A stretch of 64,000 nt of DNA from Microvelia longipes (Eukaryota; Arthropoda; Insecta; Hemiptera; Veliidae): assembly GCA_018340805.1 (NCBI GenBank), contig JACMZG010001914.1, positions 3,404,164-3,468,163 of the forward strand. The letters run 5' to 3'. The notes below the pieces were generated by a model that worked only from the letters and a program-made list of their open reading frames with translations, had not been told where the DNA came from and made no database searches. How positions within the stretch are numbered: position 1 is the first letter of the stretch; the number at the start of each line of letters is the position of its first letter. Of the stretch, positions 10,408-20,639 are shown piece by piece. Both the position numbers and the translations under genes were made by a program.

Positions 10408-10711
10408 ATGGAATGTGATAATGAAATGATAGTAATCGACATAGATGAATTGTTTCCCGATATCCCCGATAATCCTCAACCGTCTTGTATAGATGACGAA
10501 GCAAATACGGTTAAAAACGTTAAATTGCTTATACGGTTATAAATGTGTTATGCCGAATAAATCTAAAAAGTTGTATGATAAGGCGTATGATGTTTTTAAA
10601 AGTTGCTGTTTAGATAAAAAAGTTACAGAACCATCCGAAAATGTTCTGTTGGTTTATTTTAATCATCTTGCTAAATCAAAAAAATCTTCAACTCTATGGG
10701 CGACGTACTAG
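10408..10711 (+). pseudogene. Crypton-like tyrosine recombinase, broken N-terminal exon
   Basis: The first frame (10408-10542) starts MECDNEMIVIDIDELFPDI, an acidic N-terminus, and stops after VKNVKLLIRL. The next frame, shifted by one, resumes at about 10550 with MPNKSKKLYDKAYDVFK and ends ...KKSSTLWATY followed by a stop at 10709. The second part has the pattern KSxxxYxKAYxxFxxW/C...ENVLLxYFxxL...KSSTLWxxY. I know this pattern from the N-terminal (SAM-like, core-binding) domain of insect Crypton or phage-integrase-like proteins. A 19-bp insert between TTAT repeats (about 10530-10550) explains the frame break. The catalytic domain is missing. Family assignment is from memory, not a search. 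Confidence 0.6.
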
Positions 10712-10971
10712 GTATTTATATATTTTTGTTTATTATTATATTTGTTTGTTATGTATGTATGTATGTGGTTATGTTGTATGCATTATATATTACACAATGT
10801 TTTTTGTTAATTTTGCATAAAATAGTATAATTATGTTTCACTGATTCTATATATAAACAAATACAGTTTTTTTGTTTCATATATATTGTTTTTCCTTCTG
10901 GAGATAAATTTTTTTTATTCACCACGTAAATAATGCCCTATTATAACCCTCGTCAAATTATTATCCTATTA

Positions 10972-11100
10972 TCCCTCGGCAAGCCTCGGGAGCTAATTGT
11001 AATTAATCCCTCGGCTAAAGCCTCCGGATTAAAATAAATAATTCCCTCGGTTTGCGCCTCGGGATTTATCATGATTCCTTCGGCTTTCAGCCTTAGGAAT
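10972..11100. repeat. Row of four imperfect GC hairpins
   Basis: Four motifs start near 10972, 11006, 11042 and 11074, so they are spaced about 32-36 bp apart. Each has the shape (T)CCCTCGG-loop-GCCTCGGGA or a relaxed form, separated by A/T-rich linkers. Loop sequences differ while the outer bases are mirrored. Confidence 0.7.
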
Positions 11101-11149
11101 CATTACAGTGACCAGGGTTATAATGGGGGTCATTATTCACTAGGTGCAT

Positions 11150-11930
11150 AAATAACTATTTATTATATTATTTCTTTTTATTTTATTATTATTTTATTAT
11201 TTATTTTATTATTTTTATTTATTTATTATTATTTATTTATTAAAGGTATTTAAAAATATTATGAGGTTGATAAGAGCTCTTATCAAGAGGTTCTTATCTT
11301 ATCTTCTTATCTTAAAAAGAAGAATTCTTTTTATGATAGACTTGGTTTTTTACACTAGTGTATTTGGTAGGACAATATTTTTCACTTGTACATATAAACA
11401 ATAAGAAATAATACTAACAGAGGTTTTATACCGTTAAGAAATAAATGAAGAGTTATGCAGTATGAAATAAAACAATAAATATAACGAAAATGTGTTGATA
11501 TATTAGAATCAATGCAGCAAATACGCGTAAAAGACATCAAAACAAGGATGTCAAAGAACAGAGACAAAATCTCGCGTGTCCCTCAGTTTTAACTGTACAA
11601 CTAACATTATAGTGCAATTAAAACGAAAAAAACCAACTCGATAGCAAACTACTACTAAGGTAGAGAGAACAAAGTTAAAAGCAAGCTAAGAATAAATAGA
11701 ATGGAAAGGAGACGATTAACTACCATGGTGTAAGAGGAATTTTTATTATTTATTTTTTATAACATTCTAATTAAAATAAAGCTAAACATAAATACTTGAG
11801 AGGTATTAAATGACTCAAGCAGAAAATTAATATTGTTTTAACGTTATTGGACATACAAAGGAGAAAGAGAATAAGCTCAAAAACTTAAGCAACCAAAGCT
11901 TAAGTTGGTATTACTTCGGTCTCACTGTGC
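11150..11930. other. AT-rich stretch, no gene recognised
   Basis: It begins with (TTTAT)n-like low complexity. It contains a perfect 20-bp palindrome at 11267-11286 (TTGATAAGAGCTCTTATCAA). Otherwise it is unassigned A-rich sequence. Confidence 0.5.
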
Positions 11931-11934
11931 TTGA

Positions 11935-12065
11935 GACACACACACATATACAGACAGACAATTTTGTGTAAACCACTTAGAAGGGCTGAAACGGGTAATT
12001 TCCGGTAGCATCTCGGTTTCGGATTTTTTTGCAAACAATTCTTTTTTAGCGAATTTCCTTTGGAA
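11935..12065 (-). repeat. R1 dispersed repeat, partial reverse copy
   Basis: 'acagacagacaattttgtg', 'aaccacttagaagg', 'gaaacgggtaattt' and 'tctcggtttcggat' read in reverse as the R1 body. It leads directly into the composite repeat that starts near 12066. Confidence 0.6.
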
Positions 12066-12163
12066 ATTCGGCGAATGGGATAGGCGTCATGGCGGAATTC
12101 GAACCTCGGACCACGACACAAATCCGTTTCAGAGGTCCCTAATGACGAAAAAATACGTTTCGC

Positions 12164-12168
<5 letters not shown>

Positions 12169-12217
<49 letters not shown>

Positions 12218-12252
12218 TATATATATATAATATATATAATATATATATATAT

Positions 12253-12293
<41 letters not shown>

Positions 12294-12308
12294 TATATAA
12301 TATATATA

Positions 12309-12353
<45 letters not shown>
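12169..12353. repeat. (TA)n microsatellite
   Basis: About 185 bp of TA repeats with occasional AT phase slips. Open frames across it encode only alternating Tyr-Ile and are not genes. Confidence 0.95.
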
Positions 12354-12357
<4 letters not shown>

Positions 12358-12587
12358 TTCTAGACACTTTCTTGTAAACACTCTATCTTTCGAACGGATT
12401 AATATTTTTAAACCAAACTTGGTACAAAAATCAACCTTCGGGAGGACACGAACCCTATTGAAAACCAGGTTTTTGTGACGTCATTAACCTGGTTTGCTGA
12501 GTCAGCAAAATTTTCAAAAAATCGGCAAAATTCAGGGTTAATATTTTTCGCTGCGAAAAAGGTCAATATTTATGTTTTTTGAAATGC

Positions 12588-12940
12588 TGAATCGAATGAA
12601 ACCAGTCCGAAGTCGATACGACCACTCTAAGTGACCAAAAAGTCGAAAAAACCATTGTAAATTACCAAAAACCAAAATTTAGGTAGAAAAAAAATTAATT
12701 TCGAGTAGGGTGTCGTTTTCTATGTAATTTTGGGCGCTGAATCGAATGAAACCAGTCCGAGTAGTCGATGCGACTACTCTAAGTTACCAAATAGTCGAAA
12801 AAACTATAAAAATTACAGAAAACCAAAATTACGGTCTTTGAAAAATAAATTTCGAGTAGGGTGGTAGGGTGTCGTTTTCAATGTTTTTTGGGCCTCTGAG
12901 TTGAATGCCAGTGGTCCAGAGTCAATACAACCACTCAAAC
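12588..12940. repeat. Three tandem units of about 150 bp
   Basis: Each unit carries 'gaatcgaatgaaaccagtcc' or a variant, 'cgatacgaccactc', 'agtcgaaaaaac' and 'ttcgagtagggtgtcgtttt'. The units differ by about 15-25% by eye, so the triplication is older than the neighbouring palindrome. A fragment of the same array is at 22560-22760. Confidence 0.75.
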
Positions 12941-13029
12941 TCAGGGTACCTGGGTTCAAATCCTGGAAGGGACGATAATTTTTTATCGTTTTTTTTTTTA
13001 CTTAATAAAAGTTTACAACTAGAAAATAA

Positions 13030-13112
13030 TTCTGGCGCGGTGGTCTGCATTTCGGGCGAATTTCCTTTGGATGCGAGCACTAAAACCCAGAGTACCTGGG
13101 TTCAAATCCTAG
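13030..13112 (+). other. tRNA-like (pol III type) module
   Basis: TGGCGCGGTGGTC resembles a pol III A box and GGGTTCAAATCCTAG matches the B-box consensus. They are about 66 bp apart, longer than in an ordinary tRNA. The module's left part recurs at 13170, and its mirror sits in the right arm. A preceding B box (GGGTTCAAATCCTGG) lies at 12950-12967. No cloverleaf can be folded, so this is a SINE-like promoter module rather than a tRNA gene. Confidence 0.55.
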
Positions 13113-13169
13113 TAGGGACAATAATTTTTTATCGTTTTTTTACCTAATATAAGTTTACAACTAGAAAAT

Positions 13170-13877
13170 AATTCTGGCGCGGTGGTCCGCATGTCGGGCG
13201 AATTTCCTTTGGATGCGTGTTTTCGTGCTTTTTACATTATGTAAGTTTACAACTACTAAATAAATAATTCTGGCGCGGTGGTCCGTTGTCGGGCGAATTT
13301 CATTTAGAATGCGTGTTTCCGTGCTAAACAACCCATTTCTTGCTTATGCAAGAACCATGCCCATTGCGTGGTTCCGGTTCATGCTTTAGAACCTAAGCAG
13401 TTACTCAATTGTCAAGCACTGCTCGTAACTCATTTTGTCTGTATTTTCCAAAGGAAAGGCGCATAATTATCTAGTTGGTTGTACAAAACTATGCCTCTAA
13501 AATTAGAAGTACGCACTATTATTTGCACTAGTTTAAAGCTTAGTTACTTATCTTTAAGCTTAGTCAGTTATCTTTAAAGGTTTTAGCGCATTTCCTTTGG
13601 AAAATACAGACAAATGAGTTACGAGCAGTGCTTGACAATTGAGTAACTGCTTAGGTTCTAAAGCATGAACCGGAACCACGCAATGGGCATGGTTCTTGCA
13701 TAAGCAAGAAATGGGTTGTTTAGCACGGAAACACGCATTCTGAATGAAATTCGCCCGACAACGGACCACCGCGCCGGAATTATTTATTTAGTAGTTGTAA
13801 ACTTACATAATGTAAAAAGCACGAAAACACGCATCCAAAGGAAATTCGCCTGACATGCGGACCACAGCGCCAGAATT
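13170..13877. repeat. Nearly perfect palindrome with arms of about 290 bp
   Basis: The left arm (13170-13463) and right arm (13585-13877) are reverse complements with only a few differences, for example GCGCGGTGG against CCACAGCGC in the outermost motif. The spacer of about 120 bp holds the direct repeat 'taagcttagt(ta/ca)'. Each arm contains two copies of the 'ctggcgcggtggtccg' module and a 'cctttgga' motif. The high arm identity points to recent origin or gene conversion. Confidence 0.9.
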
Positions 13878-14036
13878 TTTATATACCTAAACCTATACGG
13901 TATAAATGAGGAAAAGTAAATTGTAGTACTTTCTGACTGGGACTTCTCTAAATGACATAATTAAAAAGACTATATTATGAACAATGTGGCCCAATTTAGA
14001 AGTGATTGAGATATTGAACTCAGATAGGGACGCATA

Positions 14037-14649
14037 CGGGGGCGGACTGGCTATTGAGTGTGGCAGCCCTCCTAGGGCCCCTCAGCTTAAAATAAACTTA
14101 AAGAAAAAAACAACGAAAATTAAAAAAAAATTATAAAAATTTTTAATATTTGATATATTCATAACACAAAATTCAAAAGGGCCCAATGCTCTAAGGTAGG
14201 ACCTAAAAGCTCATAGAGACAAATGTTTTTAAAATACTTAAAATATTCTCAATTTGTTATCTAATTTAGGTCCCTTAAGGCCCCCATTCTTTATACTTGA
14301 GCCTGTAAAGGTCCCAAACGGAAGACTAATGCCTTAAGGGGCCCTTAACATATTTGATCAGGGCCCTGGAGGAAGTTGGATTTTATTTTATTCTTACTTA
14401 TTTATTTTACTTACTTAAGTTTATTTTAATTTATTTAAATAAAATAATATCATTTGATTTAATTTTAATTAATACATTAAAGTTAAATTAATCTTGCTAT
14501 ATAATCATTAATATTACTCTAGTTAAAAGTAACCCCTCTGAGAAGCATTATAGGAACTACCCCCCTTCTCCTTTGGGCCTTTTGGGATGTAGGTTTGGGC
14601 CCTTTTAGGCCGCACCCTCCTCGGGCCTTTTTGGCTCAGTCCGCCACTG
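14037..14649. mobile_element. hAT-like non-autonomous element C, copy 1
   Basis: It starts CGGGGGCGGACTGGC and ends GGCTCAGTCCGCCACTG, giving the inverted termini CAGTGGCGGACTGAGCC / (CA)GGGGCGGACTGGC. Flanking 8-mers are GACGCATA (14029-14036) and GACTAATA (14650-14657), six of eight identical. An 8-bp duplication and CAG...CTG ends are hAT hallmarks. There is no transposase frame. A larger copy is at 40454-41705. Confidence 0.8.
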
Positions 14650-14659
14650 GACTAATAAT

Positions 14660-15420
14660 AAGAAATTACCTCTACTTTTTGGCGGCTATAAACGTCGAAG
14701 GCCCCCGCATAAGACCACCTCTGGTGTAACATATTCATTTGACAAATAAAATATTAAAAAATAATTAAATAAAAAAAAACTTACAAAGATAGAAATGTCA
14801 GCAAGTGCTGAATTCGTTCCATAGCTGTGCCGTCACGCAATTAACAATATTTATTTTGGATTACAATATCTATTACAACCATCAATATCAACCAATTTCG
14901 TAGTTATTATGATTGCAATTAGTTTGTTACTGTTCCTCGAGTTTACCGTGTCATCGATCTCACACACAAACCCGTTTATCTTTTCTTATTATGATATATT
15001 TTATTTGCATCAATAAATTTTACGTAAACCGTCAAGAAGTTACTATAAGTATAAATAACTTTAAATAAGTAATAGTTATGAAATTAATGAGTAATAATAG
15101 CTATAAATAAGTAATAATTATTAATATTCTAACTTATGAGGAAAGTATTAATGTAAAGTCTGTATATTTCAATAGTAATCAGAAATATAAAGTAAGCAAA
15201 TATCATTTATAAATTTTACTTATTTATATAATATTAAATTAAATAATTAATTATTCAATTATTTATCAACTTAGTTTCTTTTCATATTGAATTGCTAAAA
15301 AATGTATGAAACTAATTTTTATTTTTAATAAAATATTTTTATTTTTTTTATTTAAAAATGCATTTTTAACAAAACCTTTACATTTTGGTATTAAAAATTT
15401 TAAATAAAAATAATAATGTT
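14660..15420. other. AT-rich, no gene recognised
   Basis: From 15000 to 15420 the sequence is very AT-rich with ATTAAT and TAAATAAT runs. No coding or repeat boundary is supported. Confidence 0.45.
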
Positions 15421-15564
15421 AAAGATTTTTTTAAGCGTCGACTTAAAGCCGCTGATACCCTGTCTAGGCAGGTAATGCGAAATAGTGGAATAAAATATAC
15501 TGCATACAAAAGTGGAAAGGAAGACTTGGATTGATTTTATTCTTATAAGAATGTTAACAAACCA

Positions 15565-15775
15565 ATACGGGTATAAGAAAGTCTATGAAAAATACGATTA
15601 TAAGAAAGTCTACGAAAATACGAAAATAAGAAAGTCTATGAAAATACGATTATAAGAAAGTCTATGAAAATACGATTATAAGAAAGTCTATGAAAATACG
15701 ATTATAAGAAAGTCTATGAAAATACGATTATAAGAAAGTCTATGAAAAATACGATTATAATAAAGTCTACAAATC
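15565..15775. repeat. 26-bp minisatellite
   Basis: About eight tandem units of TACGATTATAAGAAAGTCTA followed by TGAAAA. Units are nearly identical apart from single-base changes and an A-run length change at both ends. Confidence 0.95.
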
Positions 15776-15779
15776 AATA

Positions 15780-16345
15780 CGATCACTATCGCGAATGTCC
15801 GTATTTTATTGAAAAATTAAAACAAAAGGACTGAAGCGGCTGTCGAATGAATAGAACTAGTAATGAATGATTGTTTGTAAACTCATCCGTAACTCCCTCT
15901 CATATCAGCTGTTTTTCCTCCCTCTCAGCTGACTTTATCTCCCTACTACCAGGATTCAGGACATACGGTTTATCCTTTTACTTGATGAATATTGTAAAAA
16001 CGTTATATGTCAACCAATAACATACGACTCAAAACAGGTCTCAACTGATAATTCAGATAATACATCCCTGCAAGTAAGACAATACTAGATTTTAATATTA
16101 AACATACACCCACTCTACTCTATGCATTCTAAAGTCCATGCTACCAGTAATACATATAATTTAATTAAAACTATTATTTTTTTAAATAACAGAACAGGTA
16201 GATAATTAGTCAAGTGATTATTTTCTTTCTCTGTCTCTATGTATGTGTAAGTGTCCAGTGGTACTGGCCAGCAGGGAGGCGAGAGAACTGCCTCCCTTGA
16301 CCTTCTGGATCCTCAAAGTTATTTTTTTATACTTAATTGTTTCCC
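15780..16345. other. Unassigned non-coding stretch
   Basis: No gene or repeat is recognised. It leads into the (TA)n tract at 16351-16454 that cuts off the LINE fragment. Confidence 0.4.
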
Positions 16346-16347
16346 CA

Positions 16348-16350
<3 letters not shown>

Positions 16351-16434
<84 letters not shown>

Positions 16435-16454
16435 TATATATATATTATATATAA
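16351..16454. repeat. (TA)n microsatellite
   Basis: About 100 bp of TA repeats that replace the 3' continuation of the LINE fragment on its right. Confidence 0.95.
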
Positions 16455-17305
16455 GGTGACAGTGACCAGTCAGTAGTCCAGTTACTGCTCTAAGGTCCTT
16501 TCTGCTTAGGCTGAGGAGTTCTTCAGTTAATTTGGGACTGGGTCCTTTTAACATAAGTTTACTGTGCCTCATGCCAGAGGATTTGTTCCAGTGGTGCAGG
16601 TGATTTGTTAAGAGCCAATCTTTAATTACACCTTTGGCTATAGCTTTGGGTATGGCTACTATGGGTTCAGGGCCCACAGAAGTGGTCTCAGACCCCTGTT
16701 TTTTTTAAGGATGTCTGCTTGCTCATTACCTACATTTCCCTTATGGCTAGGCACCCATCTGATTGCTACATCATTGTTGAGTGACAAGGTTAGAAGGTTT
16801 TGTAAGCACTCCCAGACTAGCTTGGAGTTGACTTTGTATGCACCAGGAGCTTTAATGGCAGCTTGGCTGTCAGTAAAAATATTTATAGAAGTCTGATTAG
16901 GATTCTTTTTAATATTTTCTATTAGACAGACATTAATAGCAAATAATTAACAAATATTTAATATAATTTCTGCCTGAAACACTGTGGTATACTTTCCCAA
17001 AGGAAATAAGGTTTTGAGATTCGCAAGAGCCTCATATATGCCACTCCCAGAGCCACAGTCCATCTTAGATCCATCTGTATACCATATAGTGTCACCAGAG
17101 GATTGAGGTGGTTCCCCATTGAAACTATCACAACTGAGTGTGAATGGTTTTTCATAGGAGTAGAGGGTGGTCATGTAATCAGAGTTCATAGATAGTATGG
17201 GACTCTGAATTACATTCACTATTTTGGAGTGACCTCTAATGGTAGGGATCTTCCAGTTCCCACTGTTCCACTACTGTAGTCTGTAGGCTGCCAACTTTAT
17301 TTTGT
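16455..17305 (-). pseudogene. Jockey-type LINE, RNase H and C-terminal region (truncated)
   Basis: Read on the minus strand the frames give the RNase H signature in order: IWYTDGSK (first Asp), G.GSGIY, VFQAEI (Glu), INIFTDSQAAIK (second Asp) and WVPSHKGNVGNEQAD (His/Asp end). The downstream tail GPEPIVAIP...HWN...LLSLSRKDLRAVTGLLTGHC is typical of Jockey-superfamily ORF2 C-termini. All four acidic catalytic positions can be seen, but frames are broken by stops and shifts. The 3' end is cut by (TA)n at 16454. The reverse transcriptase part is absent. It abuts a gypsy fragment in the opposite direction at about 17305. Confidence 0.85.
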
Positions 17306-17746
17306 ATACGAGCTGCGATCAAAGAGGATCTAGGAGCTTGTCCTGCGGAGTTAGTCTATGACAGTAACATGAGACTCCCATGAGAACTCCTTCAGGAAAG
17401 AAAAACGAACTTAAAGGAAACTCCAACTTGGTTCGTAGAGAAACTAAGAACTTGCTGGCAGAACATCAAAGAAATACCAGTGACATTTTTTGTACACCCT
17501 GACCTTCAAGAAACATCACACATATTTCTGAGATAGAGTACGGAAACTTCTAGAGCAGCCATATTCTGGAGCGTACAAGGTTATAAAAAGAAAAAAAACT
17601 TAGCTGCTATAGTCGGTAAAACAGAGAAAGTAGTAGAGGTGGATAGAATAAAACCAGCGGATATACTAGGGGACGCAAAAGATAATAAAGAGAGCAGAAT
17701 AAAGAAAAATGTCAGTTTCGACAGAATTCAAGCGAGGGCGGACTAA
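17304..17746 (+). pseudogene. Ty3/gypsy pol, integrase C-terminal end (broken)
   Basis: Short recognisable blocks in order are RAAIKEDLGACPAELVYD (17309 on), a stop in the following 'LP*E' region, then HPDLQ, VRKLLEQPYSGAYKVIKR and DRIKPADIL, ending at a stop near 17744. These match the integrase tail of gypsy elements: KEDLG.SPAELVYG, then the GPY/F-like PY.GAYKVIKR and DR.KPA. Breaks seen are an in-frame stop near 17374, at least one shift before 17538 and a one-base shift in an A8 run at about 17591-17598. No LTR follows directly. Confidence 0.8.
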
Positions 17747-17818
17747 GCTGCATAATTTTATTATATTTTTTTTATTATATTTTGAGAATGTCAATTTTCA
17801 AAAATATTTTTTAAGTAA

Positions 17819-18260
17819 AATACTTTTACATTTCCTCATTTACACCGTAGGTATATAGGAAAGTATTGTGTTTGTAAAAAAATCCGAAACCGGGATGAAA
17901 CCTAAATTATCCGTTTCAGGCCCTTTTAAGGCCCCATGAGTGGTTTTTGCAGAGTTGTTTGTCTGTATGTGTGTGTCTGTTATCATCGTAGCGCCCGGTG
18001 CATTTACGCTAGAGAGTTGAAATTTTGTACAAAAATCAGGCTCCGTAATTTGCCCCCACATCTCACCAATGTTCAATTCCAGAAAGCGTTAAACTTTTAA
18101 TTTTCGCAAGCTGTATAGTAGAATAATAATCACACATAAGTCCGTATGTGTGATGAGATGACGTCTTAATTGAGTATTTGCCAGTTGCGCACTTTAAATG
18201 GCCCAAGTGAGCTGAAACCGGGCTCTTTCGTAAATTCATTTTCCTGCCTTGTAATATAAA
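17819..18260 (+). repeat. R1 dispersed repeat, long copy
   Basis: It begins at the hairpin (TTACACCGTAGGTATATAGG) and continues through 'ccgaaaccgggatg', 'tgagtggtttttgcagag', 'gtctgtatgtgtgtg', 'atcgtagcgccc', 'gctagagagttga' and 'caaaaatcagg'. It then diverges after about 18060. Open frames on the opposite strand are incidental. Confidence 0.75.
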
Positions 18261-18574
18261 TAACATGCAGGAAATCAGTAAAACAGGGTACTATAATTAG
18301 AAAATCCAATAGATTATCTATCTACAAAACAAAATACCTCACAATAGAATGACTAGACAATCTATTACTCAATTGATTGTCTATTGTGTAAAGCTGTTTA
18401 TTTATCCTATATGTTATTCCAATCACTTCCTTGGTGCGTCCCATTGTCTGCCTACTTCGAATAAAGACGGATTAACAGGTGTTTCAAACAACGCTAACAC
18501 CTTAAAAACAATTGATTAGTTGTTGTTTAGATTTAGATGAAGTAACTTGTTTAGCTATTCAATAAGTATGTTTA

Positions 18575-19000
18575 TACCTTATGTATACCGCAGGCATGGG
18601 AGGAAATTAATGCGATTTCTATTTATCTCTCTATTTCAGCAGAAATATGCGTTTCATATATTTTTAAGACCACCTTAATTTTCACAAAGTTTTCTGTTTG
18701 AATGTGTATGAGTATGTGTCTGTTGTCATAGTAGTTACTGTGTGTTTATGCTAGAGAGTTGAAACTTGGATCAAAAATAAATCTTTAGGACTAAGTTGTA
18801 CTTTCCGGGGAATAATTATTATGATGTTATTAATGACCTAGCAAAATTCATAAATATAAAAATAATAGAAAATTGATCGTAAAGATTTGAAATTTGGCAT
18901 GCATGTAATCTTATATAGGACCAAGCGTGGTTGGTTAGTGGATGGGTTACTGATGAAAATAAACGATGTTTTTACCGTCCGTATATTTTGTCATTTGACA
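18575..19000 (+). repeat. R1 dispersed repeat, diverged copy
   Basis: The hairpin is mutated (TATACCGCAGGCATGGGAGG), but the body blocks 'gtatgtgtctgttgtcat', 'gctagagagttgaaact' and 'gatgttattaatgacc' keep the R1 order. Confidence 0.65.
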
Positions 19001-19099
19001 AAATATCAATATTTGACACCATATAATTGTGTGAGATACAAAGAGAATCGTAACAATCACAATACAACCTATCTGGGCGCCGGATTAATGACGTCATGA

Positions 19100-19640
19100 A
19101 TATGGTTTTAAATAGGGTTCTGGTCTTTCTCAAGGTTGATTTTTGTAAGTTTGTTACAAAAAAAGATTGTTTTTTGTGTAAGTTGTTCACAAAAAAAATC
19201 GCTAGTATATATATATACTATTTATAAATAATATATATATATTATATATATATATATTATATATTTATATATATTATTATATATATATATCGTAAAATTG
19301 TGTATGTTTTTGTGATAAGTGATTGGGACCTCTGAAACGGATTTCTACGTAGAATAGAATAGAATAGAATACCTTTATTAATCAAAATGTACATATAGAT
19401 TACAGATACAAAAGTTAGAAAATTTAAAATTATATAAACATTAAGATTAAATCAGCTTTTCGCTGAGGTTTGGAATTTGCTTACTTATCACAAAAGTTAT
19501 TTTTATTTTATTTTTTTTTTTATTTACAATAACGATTATTGTTTTATAGATATTTATTACAGATTTCTGACGTACCATCTGTTAATTTCAACTTCATTGT
19601 GCCTTCTTTTTTCATTAGTTAATATTTTTATAGAATTTAT
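19100..19640. mobile_element. (TA)n-linked repeat with an inserted LINE tail
   Basis: 'agggttctggtctttctcaaggttgattttt', a (TA)n-rich stretch (19207-19290), 'atcgtaaaattgtgtatg' and 'gattgggacctctgaaacgg' follow the order of the composite repeat's left part. The block is split at 19350 by (GAATA)n plus 'cctttattaatc', about 200 bp, and resumes at 19563 with 'atttctgacgtaccatct'. The insert is the reverse of a LINE 3' end with a (TTCTA)n tail. The repeated 'gatttct' at 19344 and 19562 may be the target duplication. Confidence 0.6.
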
Positions 19641-19665
19641 ATATATATATATATATATATTATAT

Positions 19666-19724
<59 letters not shown>

Positions 19725-19795
19725 TATATATATATATATTATTTTATATATTATATAATTAATTTAATTTATTATATATATATATAATTAAAATT
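19637..19795. repeat. (TA)n microsatellite
   Basis: TA repeats with ATT interruptions. Frames across it are low-complexity. Confidence 0.9.
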
Positions 19796-20114
19796 TAGTT
19801 AAATTTTAAAATTTATTTTTCAGTCATTAGTAACGGAGTTTGGAAACACAACCGGGTCTACCTACCACCACACAAGCTATCTCATTAGCGTCATTCTATT
19901 TCAAGTGATCCATAGATGTTGCTCGAAAAAAAAATAAAAATTAATAATTTTCCTTTCTGTGTTGGTCCTACCCATAGGAAGTCCAAAACGACTAGTCTTA
20001 ATTTTTTCAACAGCCTCCTTCATTATCAAAAATCACTTTTTAGTTCCCGAGACACTTAAATTTTGAGGTTTGGCTTAACCTAGCTCAATGAAACAGATCT
20101 CGTTTGAAAGTGTC

Positions 20115-20636
20115 CTCTTTGGGCTTTACATAAGAACCAATTTTATCCTCTAAGGCAATTTATTATCTAAACCAACTTATCCTCTAAGTCAATTTATCCT
20201 CTAAGCCAACTTATCCTCTAAGTCAATTTATCCTCTATGCCAACATATCCTCTAAACCAATTTATCCTCTAAGCCAACATATCCTCTAAACCAACTTATC
20301 TTCTTACCCAATTTATCCTCTAAGCCAACTTATCCTTTAAACCAACTTATCCTCTAAGGTCAATTATCCTCTAAGCCAACTTTATCTCTAAACCAACTTA
20401 TTCCTCTAAGTCAATTTATTCCTCTAAGCCAACATATCCTCTAAACCAACTTTTCCCTAAGTCAATTATCTTCCTCTAAGCCAAATTATCCTCTAAACAA
20501 CTTATCCTCTAAGGTCCTTTATCCTCTAAGCCAGCTTTATCCTCTAAACCAACTTATCCTCTAAGTCAATTTATCCTCTAAGCCAACTTATCCTCTAAAC
20601 CAACTTATCCTCTTAATCTAAAGAGGATAAGTTGCT
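20115..20636. repeat. 18-bp minisatellite
   Basis: Roughly 28 units of TTATCCTCTAAGCCAACT with alternating CCAACT, TCAATT and ACCAAC variants. This suggests a higher-order 36-bp unit. Several units show one-base indels. The right edge forms a hairpin (20601-20634) in which the last unit is followed by its own complement. Confidence 0.95.
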
Positions 20637-20639
20637 AAG

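Larger units (their letters stand above)
10041..11149. mobile_element. Element with nested inverted repeats carrying a Crypton-like exon
   Basis: Two pairs of inverted repeats enclose this segment. ATTTATCTCCAGAAGG-type sequence lies at 10041-10056 and, inverted, at 10894-10909. 'taatgaccgtcattataaccc' lies at about 10094-10115 and, inverted with one or two changes, at 11124-11146. A 51-bp palindrome lies at 10106-10156 and a row of four imperfect hairpins at 10972-11100. Inside is the tyrosine-recombinase-like coding remnant. Known Cryptons lack terminal inverted repeats, so the exon may have been captured or the repeats may be secondary. Confidence 0.45.
12066..13910. mobile_element. Composite (TA)n / tandem / palindromic repeat element, copy 1
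   Basis: Blocks in order: a B-box-like motif in reverse (12090-12110), a (TA)n tract (12169-12353), a unique-looking part with 'gtgacgtcattaacc', three tandem units of about 150 bp (about 12588, 12738 and 12891), two tRNA-like modules (about 12940 and 13030-13110), and a palindrome with arms of about 290 bp (13170-13877). The same blocks occur at 22010-23040 in reverse order inside a hAT element, and pieces at 30735-31200. It encodes no protein. The terminal flank has the R1-type end TATAAATGAGGAAAAGTAAA. Confidence 0.7.

Noticed and set aside
12139..12381. Open frame of about 80 codons on the minus strand rich in Tyr and Ile
   Set aside because: It is the translation of a (TA)n tract. Similar frames at 16243-16454, 19477-19758, 44672-44878, 46902-47117 and 59897-60136 were dropped for the same reason.
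17840..18266. Two minus-strand open frames of 67-78 codons
   Set aside because: They lie antisense across an R1 repeat copy and have no motif. Similar R1-derived frames at 27284-27547 were also dropped.
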